DNA from: an uncultured Lachnospiraceae bacterium
Lineage (GTDB): Bacteria > Bacillota > Clostridia > Lachnospirales > Lachnospiraceae
Direction: 5' to 3'
DNA: 64,000 nucleotides
NCBI GenBank assembly: GCA_910589105.1
Contig: CAJUST010000015.1
Location: 1 to 64,000, forward strand
This document shows, piece by piece, positions 40,119 to 48,546 of the stretch. The translations under genes and the position numbers were made by a program. The notes under the pieces are model-generated. The model saw only the letters and a program-made list of their open reading frames with translations, was not told where the DNA came from and made no database searches. Numbering within the stretch: position 1 is the stretch's first letter; the number at the start of each line of letters is the position of its first letter.

Positions 40119-41323
40119 AAAGTTTCCTCAAGAGATTGGCGGATTGCGCGGATAAAGTCCTGACTGTTTAACACAGTCGGCTGTTCGATTGAAGTGATTA
40201 ACGCTAAATCTTTTGTCATTTTTCCTTCTTCGATTGTTTTCACGCAAGCGGCTTCAAGTTTGTCTGCAAATTCCATAAGTGTATGGATGCCATCAAGCTC
40301 CCCTCGTTTACGCAGCGCGCCGCTCCATGCGAAAATCGTAGCGACTGAGTTTGTGGACGTTTCTTCGCCTTTTAAGTGTTTGTAATAATGTCTCTGGACA
40401 GTGCCGTGGGCGGCTTCGTATTCATAGTAGCCGTTTGGGGAAACGAGGACGGAGGTCATCATGGCAAGTGAGCCAAACGCAGAGGAAATCATATCGCTCA
40501 TTACGTCCCCGTCATAGTTTTTGCATGCCCAGATATAGCCGCCTTCGGATTTCATCACGCGGGCAACGGCATCGTCAATTAACGTGTAGAAATAGGTGAT
40601 TCCTGATTTTTCAAAAGCTTCTTTGTATTCCGCGTCAAAAATTTCTTGGAAAATGTCTTTGAATGTATGGTCATATTTTTTGGAAATCGTGTCTTTCGTC
40701 GCAAACCATAAATCCTGTTTTACGTCTAGGGCATATGTGAAGCAGCTTCTTGCAAAACTTTCAATGGAATCATTTAGATTATGCTGTCCCTGAATAACGC
40801 CTGCCCCAGTAAAGTTGTGAATCAGTTCTCTTGTTTCGTTGCCGTCTTTTCTTGTATAGACGAGCTCTACTTTTCCGGCGGCGGGGATTTTCAGCTCGGA
40901 AGCTTTGTATACGTCGCCGTAAGCGTGTCTGGCGATCGTAATCGGTTTTTTCCAGTTTTTCACGCAAGGTTCAATGCCTTTGACAATAATCGGCGCGCGG
41001 AATACAGTTCCGTCTAACATAGCGCGGATCGTGCCGTTTGGGCTTTTCCACATTTCTTTTAAATGATATTCGTCCATGCGGGCCGCGTTTGGGGTGATTG
41101 TCGCGCATTTTACGGCAACGCCGTATTTTTTCGTGGCATTGGCGGAATCGGCTGTGACTTGGTCGTTTGTTTCATTTCTGTGTTCTAATCCCAAATCATA
41201 GTATTCTGTTTTTAAGTCAATAAATGGCAGAAGGAGTTCTTCTTTTATCATAGACCATAAAATTCTGGTCATTTCATCTCCATCCATTTCTACAAGTGGC
41301 GTCGTCATTAAAATTTTATCCAT
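40115..41323 (-). CDS. icd: NADP-dependent isocitrate dehydrogenase, homodimeric eukaryote-like type
   Basis: The 402-residue protein begins with MTTPLVEMDGDEMTRILW and contains TPNAARMDEYHLKEMWKSPNGTIR, YKNYDGD-type metal-binding residues (ACKNYDGDVMSDM) and EAAHGTVQRHY. This is the subfamily shared with eukaryotic NADP-IDH rather than the E. coli type. It oxidises isocitrate to 2-oxoglutarate, giving NADPH and glutamate precursors in the cytoplasm. No citrate synthase or aconitase gene is beside it. It has its own minus-strand promoter and is coupled to the ABC-F gene by an ATGA overlap. The ribosome site is AGGAGG just upstream. Confidence 0.96.
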   Translation of the reverse strand: MDKILMTTPLVEMDGDEMTRILWSMIKEELLLPFIDLKTEYYDLGLEHRNETNDQVTADSANATKKYGVAVKCATITPNAARMDEYHLKEMWKSPNGTIRAMLDGTVFRAPIIVKGIEPCVKNWKKPITIARHAYGDVYKASELKIPAAGKVELVYTRKDGNETRELIHNFTGAGVIQGQHNLNDSIESFARSCFTYALDVKQDLWFATKDTISKKYDHTFKDIFQEIFDAEYKEAFEKSGITYFYTLIDDAVARVMKSEGGYIWACKNYDGDVMSDMISSAFGSLAMMTSVLVSPNGYYEYEAAHGTVQRHYYKHLKGEETSTNSVATIFAWSGALRKRGELDGIHTLMEFADKLEAACVKTIEEGKMTKDLALITSIEQPTVLNSQDFIRAIRQSLEETL

Positions 41324-41361
41324 TTTTTATCCTCCTGAAAAAAATCTTTTCTACCTATTTT

Positions 41362-41389
41362 ATAATACCAGTCATTTGTAAGGTGTCAA
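41362..41389 (-). promoter_or_regulatory. Promoter of icd
   Basis: On the minus strand: perfect TTGACA (plus-strand 41384-41389), 16-bp spacer, TATTAT (41362-41367). Confidence 0.65.
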
Positions 41390-41483
41390 GAAATAAATTA
41401 AATTTTCAATTTGTCCACTGGAAACAGTTACAAGCAGTCTACATATGATGAATTGTAATCAATCAATAAATGGAGGTACTCAA

Positions 41484-41702
41484 ATGAGTGATTTAGCAGC
41501 AACAAACTGTGGATGCGGAAATGATGGAGGATGCGGTTCCATTCTTTGGATTATCGTTCTGTTGTGCTTATGCAACGGCAACGGCGGCGGATTCTTCGGC
41601 GGTAATGGATGCGGCAACGGCTGTGACGGCGGCAATAGCTGTATCTGGCTTATCTTATTACTGCTTTGCTGTGGCGGCGGCTGCGGCGGCAGCTTCTGCT
41701 AA
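41484..41702 (+). CDS. Small glycine/cysteine-rich protein (HCB-type high-cysteine)
   Basis: The 72-residue protein starts MSDLAATNCGCGNDGGCG, then alternates two hydrophobic stretches (SILWIIVLLCLC and IWLILLLLCC) with glycine/asparagine/cysteine-rich turns and ends GGCGGSFC. About 14 residues are cysteine. Clostridial databases call related proteins chorion-class high-cysteine HCB protein 13; the function is unknown, with a spore-coat or membrane role only suggested by composition. GGAGG lies 8 nt upstream, and an ATG frame start at 41445 lies outside a good ribosome site. It is a single-gene unit closed by a terminator. Confidence 0.75.
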   Translation: MSDLAATNCGCGNDGGCGSILWIIVLLCLCNGNGGGFFGGNGCGNGCDGGNSCIWLILLLLCCGGGCGGSFC

Positions 41703-41711
41703 GAAACACAC

Positions 41712-41752
41712 AAAAAAGGGAGGGGATTCCGATGGGGTTCCCTCCCCTTTTT
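41712..41752 (+). terminator. Terminator of the high-cysteine gene
   Basis: GGGAGGG and CCCTCCC arms flanked by AAAAA and TTTTT, loop of about 14 nt. Confidence 0.8.
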
Positions 41753-41836
41753 ATGGAAGTTTCCATGGTTTTATGGAAAGCGTTCATCGTTTTGGCGGAT
41801 AACGGGAAAGCGGGCGTAAAATTCATAAAAATTTAA

Positions 41837-41865
41837 TTGTATTGCTTGTAAGAAAATAGTAAAAT
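41837..41865 (+). promoter_or_regulatory. Promoter of rex-nnr-alr
   Basis: TTGTAT (41837-41842), 17-bp spacer, TAAAAT (41860-41865). It implies a leader of about 205 nt before rex, in which I see no riboswitch or convincing small gene. The TTGTGAA-type Rex operator was not found here. The rest of the 375-base gap holds only the preceding terminator. Confidence 0.55.
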
Positions 41866-42077
41866 AAAGGAAATGACAAATTTTTGGAATTTGAGCGTAG
41901 AGGAAGAAAACGGATGCCGGCGGGAAATGCGTTTATGGTGAGAAGGATTTGTAAATAGTTAGATAATGATAACAGAACGCTCGGAGAGGAAAATGACGTC
42001 AGTTCCTTTTCGGGCTTTCTTGTCCAATGAAAAAGCGGCAGATGATTTGGACAGACGATTGGAGGGACGGATAAGCA

Positions 42078-42734
42078 GTGAAAGAAATTTCGCAGGCAGT
42101 CATAAGGCGGATGCCGAGGTATTACAGATATTTAGGGGAATTGATTGATTCGGGCGTTGAGCGTATTTCTTCAAGCGATTTAAGCGCGCGTATGAACGTG
42201 ACGGCTTCCCAGATTCGGCAGGATTTGAATAATTTTGGTGGTTTCGGCCAGCAGGGGTATGGGTACAACGTCAAAAATTTATTTGAAGAAATTGGAAAAA
42301 TATTGGGTCTAAACGAGAAACATAATATTATTATAGTAGGAGCCGGAAATTTGGGGCAGGCATTGGCGAATTATATTGAATTTGAAAAATTCGGGTTTCT
42401 GATTACGGCATTGTTTGACATAAATCCGGATCTAAAACAACAGCGTGTCAGAGGGATTCCGGTCTATATGTCAGAGGAGCTGGATGCGTTTGCGCAAAAA
42501 AACCGGGTGGACATTGCGGCTCTTACGATTCCAAAGTCGAAAGCGGATACGATTGCGAATCATCTGGTTGATTTAGGGATTCCGGCGATTTGGAATTTTG
42601 CCAATGTTGACTTAGAGCTTTCAGATAAAAATGTAATGGTAGAGAACGTGCATCTTTCTGACAGTTTAATGCAGTTGTCCTATAATATTGTGAAAAATAA
42701 GAAAGAGATGCAGACAGGGCGCAGTAATGTATGA
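42078..42734 (+). CDS. rex: Redox-sensing transcriptional repressor Rex
   Basis: The 218-residue protein has the winged-helix start ISQAVIRRMPRYYRYLGEL and recognition helix MNVTASQIRQDLNNFGGFG, followed by a Rossmann domain with IIIVGAGNLGQALANY that senses the NADH/NAD ratio. Rex represses fermentation and NADH-reoxidation genes until NADH rises. It starts with GTG, supported by GGAGGG 11 nt upstream and full-length alignment to the family. The stop overlaps the nnr start by 8 nt, coupling redox sensing to NAD(P)H repair. Confidence 0.96.
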   Translation: MKEISQAVIRRMPRYYRYLGELIDSGVERISSSDLSARMNVTASQIRQDLNNFGGFGQQGYGYNVKNLFEEIGKILGLNEKHNIIIVGAGNLGQALANYIEFEKFGFLITALFDINPDLKQQRVRGIPVYMSEELDAFAQKNRVDIAALTIPKSKADTIANHLVDLGIPAIWNFANVDLELSDKNVMVENVHLSDSLMQLSYNIVKNKKEMQTGRSNV

Positions 42735-44247
42735 ATTAGTAAACAGTCAGGAAATGAAACTTTATGACAAAAATACAATAGAAACGTTTGGCGTCCCTTC
42801 GGCTGTATTAATGGAACGGGCGTCGCTTGCCATTGCCGATGCAGTGGCAGGGCGCTTCCGCCGGAAAAATACGAAAATCTTAATCATCTGTGGTTCGGGC
42901 AATAATGGCGGGGACGGTTTTGCGGCAGGCAGGATATTATTCCTAAGGGGGTATTCCGTGGAATTTTTAGCGCCAATGCAGAAAGATCGTATGACGGAAG
43001 AAACCGCGTTACAGCGGCGGATTGTCGAAGCTTATCATATTCCGGTCTTTTCCCAACTTCAGGGATCGTCTTATGACGTAATTATCGATGCATTGTTTGG
43101 CATTGGCCTGTCGCGGCCATTGGAAGGAGCGTTAGGCTCCCTTGTGCATACGTTAAATGAATTAAAGGCATATAAAATCGCGGCAGACATCGCTTCCGGC
43201 ATTTTTGCGGATACCGGAGAGGCGCCCGCCACGGCGTTTTACGCAGATTTGACTGTGACATTTGGATTTGCTAAAGTGGGGCATCTGCTGTATCCGGGGG
43301 CGGAGCATACCGGAGAACTGATTGTCGCGGATATTGGCATTGGACGGCAAAGTTTTTTAGGCAAAAAACCGATGGGCAGGTATGTGTCAAGGGAGTGCGT
43401 CAAAGAACTTTTGCCTATGCGGAAAGCTTATTCCAATAAAGGGACTTACGGACGCGTTTTAATTATTGCAGGTTCGAAGCAGATGGCGGGCGCGGCGTAT
43501 TTTGCGGCAAAGGCGGCATATGCAGCCGGCTGTGGCTTAGTAAGGGTTCTAACGGCAAAAGAAAACAGGAATGTGTTAAGCGCACAGCTTCCGGAAGCGA
43601 TTGTAAACGTGTATCAGACAGAGCGGGAGGCGGCAGACGCCCTTGAAACATATTTGCCGTGGGCAGATGCAGTGTTAATTGGCTGCGGGCTTTCTACGGA
43701 TACTGTTGCGCGAAGCCTTGTCAGCGGCCTACTTTCCCATTCAGAGAAAAAAGTCGTGTTAGATGCAGATGCATTGAATCTCCTTTCTGAAGATATGCGG
43801 CTTTTAGAATCGTTCCATGGGACGTGTATCGTAACGCCGCATCTCAAAGAAATGAGCCGCCTAGTCCATAAAACGGTGGAGGAAGTGTCAAAAGACCTGC
43901 CAAAGTCGGCGCAGTCATTTGCGCAACGGTATCAGGCTGTCTGTGCGCTAAAAGATGCAAGGACGGTTATCGGGCTTCCGGAGGGTGGGTTTATCGTAAA
44001 CGTTACCGGAAACCATGGAATGGCGACAGGCGGGAGCGGAGATGCGCTGGCAGGGTATTTGGCGGGATTTTTAGCCCAGAATATGCCGGCGGGCCAAGCG
44101 GCTGCGCTTGGCGTATGCCTGCATGGAATGGCGGGAGATTTAGCGGCGGAAGAAAAAGGGGCGTTTGGCATGACGGCTTCCGATATTTTAAACCAGTTAC
44201 CGTATGCCGCCAAGCGGGCTTCTGAAACAGAACAATCATCAGACTAA
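42727..44247 (+). CDS. nnr: Bifunctional NAD(P)H-hydrate epimerase and ADP-dependent dehydratase
   Basis: The N-terminal about 215 residues are the YjeF_N epimerase (SQEMKLYDKNTIETFGVPSA, GSGNNGGDGFAAGR); residues about 230-506 are the YjeF_C ribokinase-like dehydratase (GRVLIIAGSKQMAGAAYFAA, then GNHGMATGGSGDALAGYLAGFL). Together they repair damaged, hydrated NADH and NADPH. Length (506) is normal. It overlaps rex by 8 nt and precedes alr by 19 nt, a conserved-looking housekeeping order in Clostridia. Confidence 0.96.
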   Translation: MYELVNSQEMKLYDKNTIETFGVPSAVLMERASLAIADAVAGRFRRKNTKILIICGSGNNGGDGFAAGRILFLRGYSVEFLAPMQKDRMTEETALQRRIVEAYHIPVFSQLQGSSYDVIIDALFGIGLSRPLEGALGSLVHTLNELKAYKIAADIASGIFADTGEAPATAFYADLTVTFGFAKVGHLLYPGAEHTGELIVADIGIGRQSFLGKKPMGRYVSRECVKELLPMRKAYSNKGTYGRVLIIAGSKQMAGAAYFAAKAAYAAGCGLVRVLTAKENRNVLSAQLPEAIVNVYQTEREAADALETYLPWADAVLIGCGLSTDTVARSLVSGLLSHSEKKVVLDADALNLLSEDMRLLESFHGTCIVTPHLKEMSRLVHKTVEEVSKDLPKSAQSFAQRYQAVCALKDARTVIGLPEGGFIVNVTGNHGMATGGSGDALAGYLAGFLAQNMPAGQAAALGVCLHGMAGDLAAEEKGAFGMTASDILNQLPYAAKRASETEQSSD

Positions 44248-44266
44248 GAATTATTTAGAAGGAAAA

Positions 44267-45409
44267 ATGAAAAAAAATTATAGAATTTATGCAAAAATAA
44301 ATCTGGATGCCATCGTGTATAATATGCAGTCCATAGAACAAAAAATATCCAAAGACACAAACATCATAGCGGTGATTAAAACGGATGCATACGGCCATGG
44401 CGCGTTTGAGATTGCAAGGGAACTAGAATCCCGCAGCCGTCTGTTCGGCTTTGCGGTCGCTACGGCGGAAGAAGCGGCGGCTTTACGGCAAAACGGCATA
44501 AAAAAGCCGCTTTTGATCCTTGGCTATACGTTTGAAGAAGATTATAAAGACCTGATCCGCAAGCAAGTGCGTATGACCGTATATTCCTATGAGATGGCAA
44601 GACAGATTTCAGAATCCGCCCATGCAGTTGGCGAAACGGCAAAAATCCATATTAAAATTGACACGGGAATGAGCCGGATCGGCTATCAGGTGACAACAGA
44701 GGCGGCGGAGGAAATCGCAAAAATAGCGGGGCTTTCCAATCTTACAATAGAAGGGATTTTCACGCACTTTGCAAGAGCAGATGAAGCTGATAAATCGTAT
44801 GCAATTCAACAGCTTTCGCAGTTTGAAAAGATGATTAGCCTGTTAAAAGAAAGGAAGGTTGAAATTCCGGTCAGGCATTGTTCTAACAGCGCGGGAATCG
44901 CGGAACTGCCACAGGCGGATCTGGATTTGGTGCGCGCAGGGATCATTTTGTATGGGTTATGGCCTTCTGAGGAGGTCAAAAAGGATTCCATTTCGTTAAA
45001 GCCTGCCATGGAATTAAAAAGCCGCATTATACATTTAAAGACGCTTGAAGCCGGCAGGAGCATAAGTTATGGCGGGACATACTGCCTGAAGGAACCGAGA
45101 AAAATCGCGACAATTCCCGCCGGATATGGGGACGGCTATCCACGCAGTCTGTCAAATCGGGGATACGTCCTGATTCATGGGAGAAAAGCCCCGATATTAG
45201 GAAGGGTCTGTATGGATCAATTTATGGTGGACGTTACGGACATTCCGGACGTGAAAATGCTTGATACAGTGACGTTATTAGGGGAAGATGGGGGCAGTTT
45301 CTTAAGTATGGAAGAACTGGGCAGGCTTTCGGGCCGTTTTAATTATGAATTTGCCTGTGACATTGGCAAACGGGTTCCGCGTTTTTATTTTCGGAATAAA
45401 ATTGAATAG
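44267..45409 (+). CDS. alr: Alanine racemase
   Basis: This PLP enzyme makes D-alanine for peptidoglycan. The 380-residue protein contains the PLP lysine in AVIKTDAYGHGA (near residue 38) and the second catalytic base tyrosine region in RVCMDQFMVDVT; SYGGTYCLKEPRKIATIPAGYGDGY is also characteristic. The start at 44267 follows AGAAGGA; a longer frame lies inside nnr. It is followed by a MazF-type toxin gene, an arrangement found widely in Firmicutes (alr-ndoA). Confidence 0.96.
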   Translation: MKKNYRIYAKINLDAIVYNMQSIEQKISKDTNIIAVIKTDAYGHGAFEIARELESRSRLFGFAVATAEEAAALRQNGIKKPLLILGYTFEEDYKDLIRKQVRMTVYSYEMARQISESAHAVGETAKIHIKIDTGMSRIGYQVTTEAAEEIAKIAGLSNLTIEGIFTHFARADEADKSYAIQQLSQFEKMISLLKERKVEIPVRHCSNSAGIAELPQADLDLVRAGIILYGLWPSEEVKKDSISLKPAMELKSRIIHLKTLEAGRSISYGGTYCLKEPRKIATIPAGYGDGYPRSLSNRGYVLIHGRKAPILGRVCMDQFMVDVTDIPDVKMLDTVTLLGEDGGSFLSMEELGRLSGRFNYEFACDIGKRVPRFYFRNKIE

Positions 45410-45466
45410 AACGCAAAAAACCGGAAATACTCTTTCTATCAAATAAAAAAGATGGAGTGAGTGATT

Positions 45467-45814
45467 ATGGCGATTCAAAGAGGAGATATTTATTATGCGG
45501 ATCTTCGTCCGGTGATTGGTTCAGAACAAGGCGGAATCCGTCCCGTGTTAATTATACAAAATGATGTAGGCAACAGGCATTCCCCGACAGTGATATGCGC
45601 AGCCATAACGTCGCAAATGCACAAGGCGAAACTTCCGACGCATGTGGCGTTAGACAGCGAAAAATATGACATGGTGAAAGATTCCGTGATACTGTTGGAA
45701 CAGCTTCGCACGATTGACAAAAAAAGGCTGAAAGATAAGGTCTGCCATTTGGATAACAGTATGCTGTTTAAAGTAGATAAGGCGCTTGAAGTAAGTTTGG
45801 AATTGCTTACATAA
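45467..45814 (+). CDS. MazF/PemK-family endoribonuclease (EndoA-like)
   Basis: The 115-residue protein begins MAIQRGDIYYADLRPVIGSEQGGIRPV, the classic NdoA/MazF start, and ends KVDKALEVSLELLT. These toxins cut single-stranded messenger RNA at short sites. In Bacillus the CopG-type antitoxin NdoAI is encoded between alr and ndoA; here the 57-nt gap has no room for it. The toxin may act as an orphan, have a distant antitoxin, or be controlled otherwise. ATG at 45467 is used (GGAG 12 nt upstream); a GTG at 45461 is possible. Confidence 0.92.
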   Translation: MAIQRGDIYYADLRPVIGSEQGGIRPVLIIQNDVGNRHSPTVICAAITSQMHKAKLPTHVALDSEKYDMVKDSVILLEQLRTIDKKRLKDKVCHLDNSMLFKVDKALEVSLELLT

Positions 45815-45827
45815 GTGATAAGACGCG

Positions 45828-45898
45828 GCAGAAGGGAAGCAATCTTTCATTTGGGAATCCGGCGGCAACGGCATTGGATTTTTTTGCTTCGCTTCTGC
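45828..45898. repeat. Long imperfect hairpin downstream of mazF
   Basis: GCAGAAGGGAAGCAA (45828-45842) pairs with TTGCTTCGCTTCTGC (45884-45898) with one mismatch, and AATCC/GGATT (45856-45860, 45876-45880) add an inner stem. No T run follows. It may be a transcript-end or processing structure. The rest of the gap to 46080 holds a short tandem repeat and a promoter. Confidence 0.5.
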
Positions 45899-45967
45899 TG
45901 TGGGCAAAAATCAGGGGTTTAGGTTATGAAATCATATGTTTTAACTAGGCGGTTTTTTGGTTCTTTC

Positions 45968-46013
45968 ATTGCCTGCCTTGATGAAAGATTTTATTGCCTG
46001 CCTTGACGAAAGA
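45968..46013 (+). repeat. Tandem 21-bp repeat containing a -35 box
   Basis: ATTGCCTGCCTTGATGAAAGA (21 bp, 45968-45988) recurs at 45993-46013 with a single T-to-C change, period 25 bp. The second copy contains TTGACG, the -35 of the downstream promoter; the first has TTGATG. Confidence 0.8.
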
Positions 46014-46031
46014 GAAGGATAATGGTATATT
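46003..46031 (+). promoter_or_regulatory. Promoter of the CBS/CorC protein gene
   Basis: TTGACG (46003-46008), 17-bp spacer, TATATT (46026-46031), 50 nt before the start codon. Confidence 0.6.
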
Positions 46032-46080
46032 TCACTTAATTACAGAAAATCGGTCAGAGGAAATCAAAGGAGAAATGAAA

Positions 46081-47013
46081 ATGGACGATGGCGCGAGTCC
46101 CCAAATAGGGCTGATTGTATTGTTGGCAGTTGCTATAGCTGTGTTATCCTATATTGTTTGGAAACGGCTGTCAGCGGCAGGAAAAGAGGACGTCACAGAA
46201 GAAGAAATTATTTCCATGGTCAATGAAGGGCACGAAAAAGGCGTTTTAGAAGCAAGCGAAGCGGAAATGATACATAATATTTTTGAATTTGACGAAAAAG
46301 AAGCAAAAGACATTATGACGCACCGGAAACACATCAATGCGCTCGACGGCGCCATGACGTTTGCGGAAGCGATGGATTTTATCAAACAACATGCAAATTC
46401 CCGTTTTCCCGTCTATAAAGACAATATTGATAATATTATAGGCGTTTTACATATCAAAGAAGCTTTGCAGTTTTGCACAGAGCAGGAATGTTACGGGAAG
46501 CCAATTACAGAGATTAAAAATCTTGTGCGGAAAATTGAGTTTATCCCGGAAACGAGAAATATTAATACGCTGTTTAAAGAGATGCAGACTGAAAAAAGCC
46601 ATATGGTGATTGTAGTTGACGAATACGGCCAGACAGCGGGCATAGTTGCGATGGAAGACATTCTTGAAGAAATTGTCGGAAATATTTTAGATGAACATGA
46701 CAAAGATGATGAGATGATAAAGAAACTGCCAGACGGGACTTATCTGATGAACGGCATGGCGGATTTTCAGGACGTTGCAAAAGAATTAGGAATTGAAATA
46801 GGGGAAGGAGATGATTTTGAAACCCTAAACGGATTCCTTATTTCCAAGATAGACAAAATTCCGGAAGAAAATGACAATATCGAAGTTTTGGCTTACAAAT
46901 ATCATTTTAAAGCGCTTTTAGTGAAAAACAAGATGATCCAAAAAGTGAAAGTACATAGAATTTCTGAGTATGAAGAAGATGCAAAGCAAACTGCGGAGGA
47001 AAAGTTTGTATAA
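46081..47013 (+). CDS. CBS-pair/CorC_HlyC protein with a single membrane helix
   Basis: The 310-residue protein has one N-terminal membrane helix (IGLIVLLAVAIAVLSYIVW), then EEIISMVNEGHEKGVLEASEAEMIHNIFEF, two CBS domains (about 65-185; SRFPVYKDNIDNIIGVLH and HMVIVVDEYGQTAGIVAMEDILEE split by a linker) and a CorC_HlyC transporter-associated domain to the end. It resembles the hemolysin C/CNNM Mg2+ transporter family but lacks the multi-helix DUF21 membrane domain, so it cannot be a transporter on its own and may regulate one. The start at 46081 is 8 nt after AAAGGAG. Its own promoter precedes it. Confidence 0.85.
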   Translation: MDDGASPQIGLIVLLAVAIAVLSYIVWKRLSAAGKEDVTEEEIISMVNEGHEKGVLEASEAEMIHNIFEFDEKEAKDIMTHRKHINALDGAMTFAEAMDFIKQHANSRFPVYKDNIDNIIGVLHIKEALQFCTEQECYGKPITEIKNLVRKIEFIPETRNINTLFKEMQTEKSHMVIVVDEYGQTAGIVAMEDILEEIVGNILDEHDKDDEMIKKLPDGTYLMNGMADFQDVAKELGIEIGEGDDFETLNGFLISKIDKIPEENDNIEVLAYKYHFKALLVKNKMIQKVKVHRISEYEEDAKQTAEEKFV

Positions 47014-47095
47014 AAGGATTGTCTGATTCCTTATTAAAAGAGACGCTAAGGAAACAGGAATAAATATTGACGCGAAACAAAAAGGAAGAATAAGT

Positions 47096-48541
47096 ATGTG
47101 TGGAGTAAGAAAAATAGAGGAAATAAACACCCAGAAAGAACTGCCGGCTGCAGAACCTGACAGGCAGTTTTATTTTATGGAGAAATGCCGGAAGTGGGCG
47201 AAAGGGTTTGAAGCGGAAAATGGGCGGGTTCCTACAGCCTGCGTTGTGAATATGGGATGTCAGATGAATGCGAGAGACTCAGAAAAATTAGTTGGGATTT
47301 TAGAGGAATCCGGTTATCGGATAAAAGAATCGGAAGATGCGGATTTTGTGATTTTTAATACTTGTACGGTGCGGGAAAATGCAAATAATAAGGTCTACGG
47401 GCGTCTGGGCGTGTTACATGGGTACAAGAAAAAAAATCCCGATATGGTAATTGCGCTATGCGGATGCATGATGCAGGAACCTGCCGTCGTGGACAAAATC
47501 ACACGCAGTTATCCATTTGTGAATCTGATTTTTGGGACACATAATATCTATAAATTTGCCGAACTTTTATATACAGCGGTTTCAAAACGCGGTACAGTTG
47601 TGGATATTTGGGAGAGTTCGGACAATATAGTGGAAGATCTGCCCAGTGAGCGGAAATATCCGTTTAAATCGGGCGTAAATATTATGTTTGGCTGTAATAA
47701 TTTTTGCAGTTATTGCATTGTGCCTTATGTGAGGGGCAGGGAGCGCAGCAGGGAAGCAAAAGATATTCTAAATGAGATTGAAACACTAGCGGCAGACGGC
47801 GTAAAAGAAATTATGCTGTTAGGCCAGAATGTCAACTCATATGGAAAAAATCTAAAAAATCCGGTTACTTTTGCGCAGTTATTAAAACAGGCAGAGCAAA
47901 TAGAAGGAATTGAGCGCATCCGTTTTATGACTTCGCATCCGAAAGATTTATCAGATGAATTAATAGAAGTAATGAAACAATCCAAAAAGATCTGTAAGCA
48001 TCTCCATCTTCCGTTACAGTCCGGCAGTTCCCGCATATTAAAGCTCATGAACCGTAACTATACAAAGGAACAATATTTGGGATTAGTGGAAAAACTGCGG
48101 GCGGCGATACCGGACATTGCAGTGACGACAGATATTATCGTAGGGTTTCCGGGAGAGACGGAGGAAGATTTTGAGGAAACCATGGAAGTAGTGTGTAAAG
48201 TGAAATTTGACAGCGCATTTACGTTTCTTTATTCAAAACGGACAGGCACTCCGGCGGCCAAAATGGAAGATCATGCGTCAAAAGAAGAAGTCAAACAACG
48301 CTTTGACCGTCTGTTAAAAAAAGTTCAGACGATTGCCGCCGAAAAAGCCATGGCATATGAAGGCGCGATCCAGAAAGTCTTAGTGGAGCATAGAAACGAA
48401 CAGGACGGCCGTCTGTTCACAGGCCGTATGAGCAACAATGCAATCGTCCATTTGCCGGGAACGGCAGATCTGATTGGGCAGATCATAGACGTTCGTTTGA
48501 CGGAATGTAAAGGATTTTACTATCTTGGAGAGGTTTGCTAA
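47096..48541 (+). CDS. miaB: tRNA-2-methylthio-N6-isopentenyladenosine synthase MiaB
   Basis: This radical-SAM methylthiotransferase modifies A37 of tRNAs reading UNN codons. The 481-residue protein has the N-terminal UPF0004 domain (VVNMGCQMNARDSEKL with cysteines, NTCTVRENA, ALCGCM), the radical-SAM CXXXCXXC in GCNNFCSYCIVPYVRGRERSR, and a C-terminal TRAM domain ending in the YLGEVC stop region. The extended N-terminus of about 60 residues is normal for Firmicutes. A start at 47096 is supported by AAGGAAG. It ends just before the NusG-II gene. Confidence 0.96.
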   Translation: MCGVRKIEEINTQKELPAAEPDRQFYFMEKCRKWAKGFEAENGRVPTACVVNMGCQMNARDSEKLVGILEESGYRIKESEDADFVIFNTCTVRENANNKVYGRLGVLHGYKKKNPDMVIALCGCMMQEPAVVDKITRSYPFVNLIFGTHNIYKFAELLYTAVSKRGTVVDIWESSDNIVEDLPSERKYPFKSGVNIMFGCNNFCSYCIVPYVRGRERSREAKDILNEIETLAADGVKEIMLLGQNVNSYGKNLKNPVTFAQLLKQAEQIEGIERIRFMTSHPKDLSDELIEVMKQSKKICKHLHLPLQSGSSRILKLMNRNYTKEQYLGLVEKLRAAIPDIAVTTDIIVGFPGETEEDFEETMEVVCKVKFDSAFTFLYSKRTGTPAAKMEDHASKEEVKQRFDRLLKKVQTIAAEKAMAYEGAIQKVLVEHRNEQDGRLFTGRMSNNAIVHLPGTADLIGQIIDVRLTECKGFYYLGEVC

Positions 48542-48546
48542 AACAA

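Noticed and set aside
41966..42148. 60-codon frame in the rex leader overlapping the rex start
   Set aside because: No ribosome site, overlaps rex by 71 nt in another frame, and no recognisable product.
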